Source of the DNA: Alphaproteobacteria bacterium
GTDB lineage: Bacteria > Pseudomonadota > Alphaproteobacteria > 16-39-46
Direction: 5' to 3'
DNA: 5,264 bases
NCBI GenBank assembly: GCA_947497675.1
Contig: CANMHY010000079.1
Location: forward strand, 1-5,264
Under the pieces are notes generated by a model that saw nothing but the letters and a program-made list of their open reading frames with translations, ran no database searches and was not told the DNA's origin. Positions 1 through 5,264 of the stretch are shown one piece after another; position 1 is the stretch's first letter; each line of letters starts with the position of its first letter. The translations under genes were made by a program, and so were the position numbers.

Positions 1-2
1 TG

Positions 3-452
3 TGGTCTCTCTCTCTTCAGGATAAACGTTTCCTTCCCACTGGCTTTCTTCGAGCTCTCCATGATAGAACGCGGTTTCTGAGAGACGGTCTTTCAACGTT
101 TTGTCAAGTTGTTGACAGTCGTCACGCGCTCAACGCAGGCGCCGTTGTTGCTCAGGATGAGATGGCTCACCGCGTTTCTTTAGCTTCTTTTAAGGGGTTT
201 TCAGCGGAAAATCCTTTGGGCGGGTTTAAATCTGAAGAAGATCATCTCTCTGGACTTACGTGGTGGATTATGAGTGATGGGGTTCGCGTTGGATTTGTTC
301 AAGCTGTTACTAAAAGCATCTATGAAGGGGCATCATCCATAACAGTTCCTCTCCAGGTTCTGTCTAAATTTGGTATTTTTCCGAGTGTCGATTTTTCGGA
401 TAGAGATAGAGGTGATCTCGAAAATTTCTTTGAAAAAAAATGGGAGAATTAA
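3..452 (+). CDS. Hypothetical protein, 3' part only (start lies left of the window)
   Basis: I do not recognise this protein. The frame is open from the first complete codon at position 3 to the TAA at 450-452, giving 149 visible residues. An ATG at 162 has AGGA a few bases upstream and could be read as the start. I prefer a start outside the window because the frame stays open and protein-like to the edge, and because the resemblance to the next gene appears to begin before that ATG. Visible features are GLTWWI (visible residues 84-89), a hydrophobic/glycine stretch, and a charged C-terminus with FEKKW (143-147). No signal peptide or membrane segment can be judged without the N-terminus. The last 13 nt overlap the next gene, whose C-terminal half looks related, so the two are probably diverged tandem copies in one transcript. 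Function unknown. Confidence 0.75.
   Translation, partial: WSLSLQDKRFLPTGFLRALHDRTRFLRDGLSTFCQVVDSRHALNAGAVVAQDEMAHRVSLASFKGFSAENPLGGFKSEEDHLSGLTWWIMSDGVRVGFVQAVTKSIYEGASSITVPLQVLSKFGIFPSVDFSDRDRGDLENFFEKKWEN
433..440 (+). other. A8 tract with in-phase -1 slippery heptamer at the gene overlap
   Basis: Eight A residues lie in the 13-nt overlap of the first two genes. In the frame of the upstream gene the codons are GAA AAA AAA TGG, so positions 434-440 fit the A-AAA-AAA slippery pattern in the correct phase. A -1 slip, or one extra A in the RNA, would join the upstream frame directly to the ATG of the downstream frame; without a slip, translation stops 9 nt later at 450-452. The SD-like AGAGGTG at 408-414 is about 20 nt from the slip site, further than usual for a -1 stimulator, and I see no strong stem-loop after it. 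The tract is a fact; its use is a possibility. Confidence 0.4.
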
Positions 453-1225
453 AAGGAAGTAAATTTTCCGCTCCGCGTATTCGTGAAGAAAAAGGTAATG
501 TTTTTCTTTCGACGGCAGTCTTTACTTATACGAAAAAACCATCTGCTGGGGCTCAAGGAGGGAGAGATATTGAAATAAGTTTTAAGCCTAAGGAGCATAA
601 CATTACCCCTCAAATGTATAGAGATAAAATGACGCATTTTAATCGTATTTTTGGACGCTTGGAGGGGCTGCATGAGTTAAGTCCTGGAAACAAAATAGGG
701 CTTACGCCTCTTATCGGTGGAGAGCAATTCGAACAGTTTGGTCATTTTTTTGGAGAGAATCCCTCTGAGGCTGCCGAAAATTTTGCAAGAGTACTTCACG
801 TCAGGAATGATTTTTTTGTAAAGGAACTCATGCTTATTCTGGAAATGCCAGATAGCAGTCCAGACGGATCATTTCTCATACCTGTGAGCAATCTTTCAGC
901 TCAATTTCATTCTGGGCTTACCACTGTTAATGGTAAGGTAACCTCTCAACGTACGAAGTGGGATGGTTTGATGTGGCTTGTTCAGACTGAGGAAGGCGAG
1001 CCTTTGGGAACCGTTAGAGTGAATGAAACGAGTAGTTTCAAGGAACTTCCTATATTAGGCGATTTGTACGATCCAGCTTATTCTTTAAGCTTTTCTCTTC
1101 CAGGGCATTTTGGTCAAAAGTTAGGCATGGACTATGAGGCAGCGCGCAGTGCACTTTTCCAGATTTTTGAAAAGAAGTGGTGGACTGCCTTTAAGCCTGT
1201 CATTACGGAAATGCCGAATCTCTAA
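440..1225 (+). CDS. Hypothetical protein, probable tandem paralogue of the upstream gene
   Basis: A complete 261-residue reading frame of no family I recognise. It starts at the ATG at 440, the first base of which is the last A of an A8 tract. No good Shine-Dalgarno sequence precedes it at normal spacing, so translation is probably coupled to the upstream gene, which ends 10 nt after this ATG. The protein appears soluble: no signal peptide or membrane segment, no cysteine, and many Phe and charged residues. GLMWLV at 176-181 and FEKKW at 243-247 match the order and rough spacing of GLTWWI and FEKKW in the upstream product (71 versus 63 residues from first motif to W). After FEKKW this protein has about 14 further residues. 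An intrinsic terminator follows 16 nt after the stop, so this is the last gene of its unit. The function cannot be stated from sequence alone. Confidence 0.8.
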   Translation: MGELKGSKFSAPRIREEKGNVFLSTAVFTYTKKPSAGAQGGRDIEISFKPKEHNITPQMYRDKMTHFNRIFGRLEGLHELSPGNKIGLTPLIGGEQFEQFGHFFGENPSEAAENFARVLHVRNDFFVKELMLILEMPDSSPDGSFLIPVSNLSAQFHSGLTTVNGKVTSQRTKWDGLMWLVQTEEGEPLGTVRVNETSSFKELPILGDLYDPAYSLSFSLPGHFGQKLGMDYEAARSALFQIFEKKWWTAFKPVITEMPNL

Positions 1226-1241
1226 GTTTTTTCGAGAAAAT

Positions 1242-1282
1242 AAAAGGCCGCTTTGCAAAGTATTTCCTAAGCGGCTTTTTTT
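1242..1282 (+). terminator. Intrinsic terminator after the hypothetical gene pair
   Basis: GCCGCTT (1247-1253) pairs with AAGCGGC (1269-1275) around a 15-nt loop, followed by seven T (1276-1282). Four A at 1242-1245 precede the stem, so the hairpin can extend by A-T pairs and might act weakly on the minus strand too. It begins 16 nt after the stop codon at 1225, the right place to end transcription of the two upstream genes. Confidence 0.85.
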
Positions 1283-1360
1283 ATGCGTCGTCGTCCTTTA
1301 ATCACGACAATACTTGAGGTTTTTTTACCTTCAATTATCTAAGAGAATTAAAATGACTAA

Positions 1361-1410
1361 TGTCAATTTTTAGCCTCTTTTTAAATTATAATTCAGGCTA
1401 AAAAACGACA
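1361..1410. repeat. Large imperfect inverted repeat
   Basis: TTTTTAGCCT at 1367-1376 is perfectly complementary to AGGCTAAAAA at 1395-1404. After a 2x2 mismatch, TGTC at 1361-1364 also pairs with GACA at 1407-1410, giving 14 paired positions. The centre holds a second palindrome, AATTATAATT (1384-1393), which contains TATAAT on the plus strand and its mirror on the minus strand. No T tract follows the stem on either strand, so it is not a standard terminator. A regulator-binding dyad or an RNA stem is more likely; neither is proven. Confidence 0.55.
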
Positions 1411-1463
1411 AGTGTTGATTTCTAGACATGTTTTGTTTTTTATTAAAAATAACTTGTAGTTAT

Positions 1464-1481
1464 CTCCTTTTTAAAAGGGAG
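1464..1481. repeat. 18-bp palindrome
   Basis: CTCCTTTTTAAAAGGGAG reads as a self-complementary element with one T-G wobble and a central TTAA. As RNA it would fold into a short hairpin with little loop; as DNA it could be a protein-binding dyad. It lies immediately before the tandem 10-bp repeat. Confidence 0.4.
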
Positions 1482-1489
1482 GGACAATT

Positions 1490-1509
1490 CATAACAAGTC
1501 ATAACAAGT
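1490..1509 (+). repeat. Two perfect tandem copies of CATAACAAGT
   Basis: CATAACAAGT occurs at 1490-1499 and again at 1500-1509, back to back. Related words lie nearby: ACAAGTGT at 1408-1415 and 1504-1511, and ACTTGTAGTTAT at 1452-1463, which is close to the reverse complement with three extra bases. A 10-bp period puts both copies on the same face of the helix, as for a dimeric regulator, but two copies can also arise by chance slippage. They do not match the DnaA box or CtrA box. Confidence 0.5.
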
Positions 1510-1607
1510 GTGTTCTCTCCTTCAGTTTCTATAATTTGAGAGGGGATTTTTTCTTTTTGAAAAGTGTCTTCAGATTTAATGTCCGCCCCTTATTAAACTT
1601 TATAGGA

Positions 1608-1633
1608 AAGGAGAGAATTTTTCTCTCCTTTTT
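1608..1633 (+). terminator. Intrinsic terminator inside the gyrB upstream spacer
   Basis: AAAGGAGAGA (1608-1617) pairs perfectly with TCTCTCCTTT (1622-1631) around the 4-nt loop ATTT. Counted from the end of the GGAGAGA core, five T follow (1629-1633), then more AT-rich sequence. The shape is that of a compact Rho-independent terminator. It lies 326 nt after the previous terminator and 139 nt before the gyrB start codon, so it would end either an unannotated small RNA or a leader transcript rather than a protein gene. Confidence 0.65.
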
Positions 1634-1658
1634 ATTTAGCCCGGGCGCACGCTCTTTG

Positions 1659-1687
1659 CTTGCGCTTTTTGATAAATTTGTCTATAT
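1659..1687 (+). promoter_or_regulatory. Likely gyrB promoter
   Basis: CTTGCG at 1659-1664 and CTATAT at 1682-1687 are separated by 17 nt. This resembles the CTTGAC-N17-CTATAT consensus described for alphaproteobacterial housekeeping promoters: four of six matches at -35 and six of six at -10. Transcription would start near 1694, leaving a leader of about 75-80 nt before the gyrB ATG. It lies just after the internal terminator, which fits a fresh transcription start. No other pair in the spacer matched as well by eye. Confidence 0.5.
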
Positions 1688-1717
1688 CTTTAAATGGAAA
1701 AAAATTCTTTTTTCTAA

Positions 1718-4225
<2,508 letters not shown>

Positions 4226-4228
4226 AAA

Positions 4229-4260
4229 TAGAGGGAAGTCTTTATAAATGTCTTCCTCTA
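4229..4260 (+). promoter_or_regulatory. Hairpin enclosing the PBP ribosome binding site and start codon
   Basis: TAGAGG and AAG (4229-4234, 4236-4238, with G4235 bulged) pair with CTTCCTCTA (4252-4260). The loop of 13 nt contains the ATG at 4248. The only Shine-Dalgarno-like sequence, GAGGGAAG at 4231-4238, lies in the stem, so folding would hide it. Its core GAGGG is about 12 nt from the ATG, slightly long. Ribosomes finishing gyrB at 4225 could open the hairpin and couple the two genes. Pairing is visible; regulation is inferred. Confidence 0.45.
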
Positions 4261-5264
4261 AAAAGCCACCCTCTTCGCGCAAAGAGCCCTCTCTCTTAAA
4301 AAGAGCTGAAAAAGAGCATAAGAGAGGGGCCTTATATGCTGACACAAAACTTCTTTCCAGAAGAAAAAAAATAAAAAAAAGACCTTTGAAAAAAAATCAC
4401 CACACGTTTGTGGGGAAAATTTTAAAATGGGCCTCTCTTTGTTTGGTGTGGGGTATCATTTTGGGTGGGTTTATTTTAGGATATTTTGCCTATGATCTTC
4501 CCAATCTAGACAGTCTTAAACCCGGAACGCGGCGTCCCAGCGTTACGTTTAAATCATTTCAGGGCGAGACTTTGTGTACGTACGGAGACTCCCAGGAAAA
4601 AGACTATACCTTGAATGAGATCTCTCCCTTTTTAATAAAAGCTGTTGTTGCCATTGAAGACAGGCGATTTTATGATCATAAAGGCATTGATCTTATTGGA
4701 ATTGCACGTGCATTTTGGATCAATATGCGTCAAAAAGCATTTGTCCAAGGGGGCAGTACGCTGACACAACAATTGGCAAAAAATCTTTTTTTGACCCCTC
4801 AAAGATCTTTAAAACGAAAAATTCAAGAAGTTATGTTGGCTTTGTGGCTTGAGCATACCTTTACAAAGAAACAAATCCTTCATATTTATTTAAATCGTGT
4901 TTACCTTGGATCTGGACTTTATGGGGTGGGGGCAGCGTCCCATAAATATTTTCATAAGTCTCCAGGGCATCTCTCTCTTTATGAAGCAGCTCTTATTGCG
5001 GGTCTTTTGAAAGCGCCTTCATTTTATGCTCCGATTCACAATAAAGAGCGTTCCCATCAACGCGCTACGGTTGTCCTTGAGTCAATGGTTCAAGAGGAGA
5101 TGATTACCCCTTGGGAAAAAACCGAAGCCCTTGTCCAAATGTTTTCGCCTCAAGTGATGGACATCAAAATTGAGGGTGTCCGTTACTTTTGTGATTGGAT
5201 TATGAGAGAACTCCCAAAATATATTGGAGATTTAAATGTTCAAGACCTCGTGATCACGACGACA
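4248..5264 (+). CDS. Penicillin-binding protein 1A-type peptidoglycan glycosyltransferase, N-terminal part
   Basis: A class A penicillin-binding protein, cut by the right edge after 339 residues. It polymerises lipid II into glycan strands at the outer face of the inner membrane; the expected transpeptidase domain lies outside the window. The ATG at 4248 is the first possible start, since an in-frame TAA ends at 4247. Residues 1-60 are a very basic cytosolic tail, 62-82 a single membrane anchor, and about 115-290 the GT51 domain. GT51 motifs visible in order are EDRRFYDHKG (catalytic Glu137), GGSTLTQQLAKN (168-179), RKIQE (second key Glu194), IYLNRVYLGSGLYGVGAAS (from 213) and EAALIAGLLKAP (246-257). 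The RRPSVTF element before the domain resembles alphaproteobacterial PBP1A-like proteins. It lies 22 nt after gyrB on the same strand and is probably co-transcribed. Class A with GT51 is certain; the exact subtype (mrcA-like or another) needs the missing C-terminus. Confidence 0.95.
   Translation, partial: MSSSKKPPSSRKEPSLLKRAEKEHKRGALYADTKLLSRRKKIKKRPLKKNHHTFVGKILKWASLCLVWGIILGGFILGYFAYDLPNLDSLKPGTRRPSVTFKSFQGETLCTYGDSQEKDYTLNEISPFLIKAVVAIEDRRFYDHKGIDLIGIARAFWINMRQKAFVQGGSTLTQQLAKNLFLTPQRSLKRKIQEVMLALWLEHTFTKKQILHIYLNRVYLGSGLYGVGAASHKYFHKSPGHLSLYEAALIAGLLKAPSFYAPIHNKERSHQRATVVLESMVQEEMITPWEKTEALVQMFSPQVMDIKIEGVRYFCDWIMRELPKYIGDLNVQDLVITTT
4286..4330 (+). other. Stem-loop within the first codons of the PBP gene
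   Basis: CTCTCTTA (4291-4298) pairs with TAAGAGAG (4319-4326), and after a bulged T4290 the arms GCCC (4286-4289) and GGGC (4327-4330) also pair, giving 12 base pairs around a 20-nt loop. The loop region carries AAAAAGAGC twice (4298-4306 and 4309-4317). It falls in codons 13-28, encoding the basic cytosolic tail. No T tract follows, so it is not an intrinsic terminator; it could be an RNA stability or pausing element, or a by-product of purine-rich coding. Confidence 0.4.

Noticed and set aside
102..117. TGTCAA-GTTG-TTGACA dyad containing a perfect -35 hexamer
   Set aside because: It lies inside an open, protein-like frame and no -10 element follows at 16-18 nt, so it is probably chance.
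162..452. Start of the first gene at the ATG at 162
   Set aside because: The frame is open back to position 3 and reads like protein there; the ATG is probably internal, although AGGA upstream of it keeps the alternative alive.
433..1225. The first two frames as one gene broken by a frameshift
   Set aside because: The upstream protein's FEKKW, read through the A8 tract in the unshifted frame, matches the C-terminal FEKKW of the downstream protein, so two genes are more likely.
1490..1509. CRISPR-like or origin-type repeats
   Set aside because: Only two 10-bp copies without spacers, and no match to DnaA-box or CtrA-box sequences.

Overview
The window looks like a moderately AT-rich bacterial chromosome, most likely an alphaproteobacterium. 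GyrB carries the Gram-negative TOPRIM insert and has alphaproteobacterial-style wording around the gate region. The downstream class A penicillin-binding protein also reads like the alphaproteobacterial version. The AT-rich spacers and many A8 tracts would suit a host-associated lineage such as Holosporales or Rickettsiales, but that placement is inference from composition only.

Layout, all on the + strand. (1) Positions 1-1225 hold two overlapping genes of no family I recognise: the 3' end of one running in from the left edge (3-452), then a complete 261-residue one (440-1225). Their C-terminal halves resemble each other (GL.WW/GL.WL, then FEKKW), so they look like tandem diverged paralogues. 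They overlap by 13 nt across an A8 tract that is also a correctly phased -1 slippery heptamer. An intrinsic terminator at 1242-1282 closes this unit. (2) Positions 1283-1771 are a 489-bp AT-rich spacer with no credible protein gene. It holds a large imperfect dyad (1361-1410), an 18-bp palindrome (1464-1481), a tandem 10-bp repeat (1490-1509), a second intrinsic terminator (1608-1633) and a plausible gyrB promoter (1659-1687). A terminator here with no protein gene before it hints at a small RNA or a short leader transcript. (3) gyrB (1772-4225) is full length and intact, with an unusual substitution in its TOPRIM motif (EGEGAGG instead of EGDSAGG). (4) Twenty-two nucleotides downstream, a class A penicillin-binding protein gene starts at 4248 and runs off the right edge. 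It covers the cytosolic tail, the membrane anchor and the glycosyltransferase (GT51) domain.

gyrB and the PBP gene are probably co-transcribed, linking DNA supercoiling and cell-wall synthesis genes. Two hairpins at the junction, one enclosing the PBP ribosome binding site and start codon, could set their relative expression. No tRNA, rRNA, CRISPR array or insertion sequence was seen. No clearly new system is demonstrated; the best leads are the unrecognised tandem gene pair and its overlap, the GyrB motif variant, and the structured spacer.
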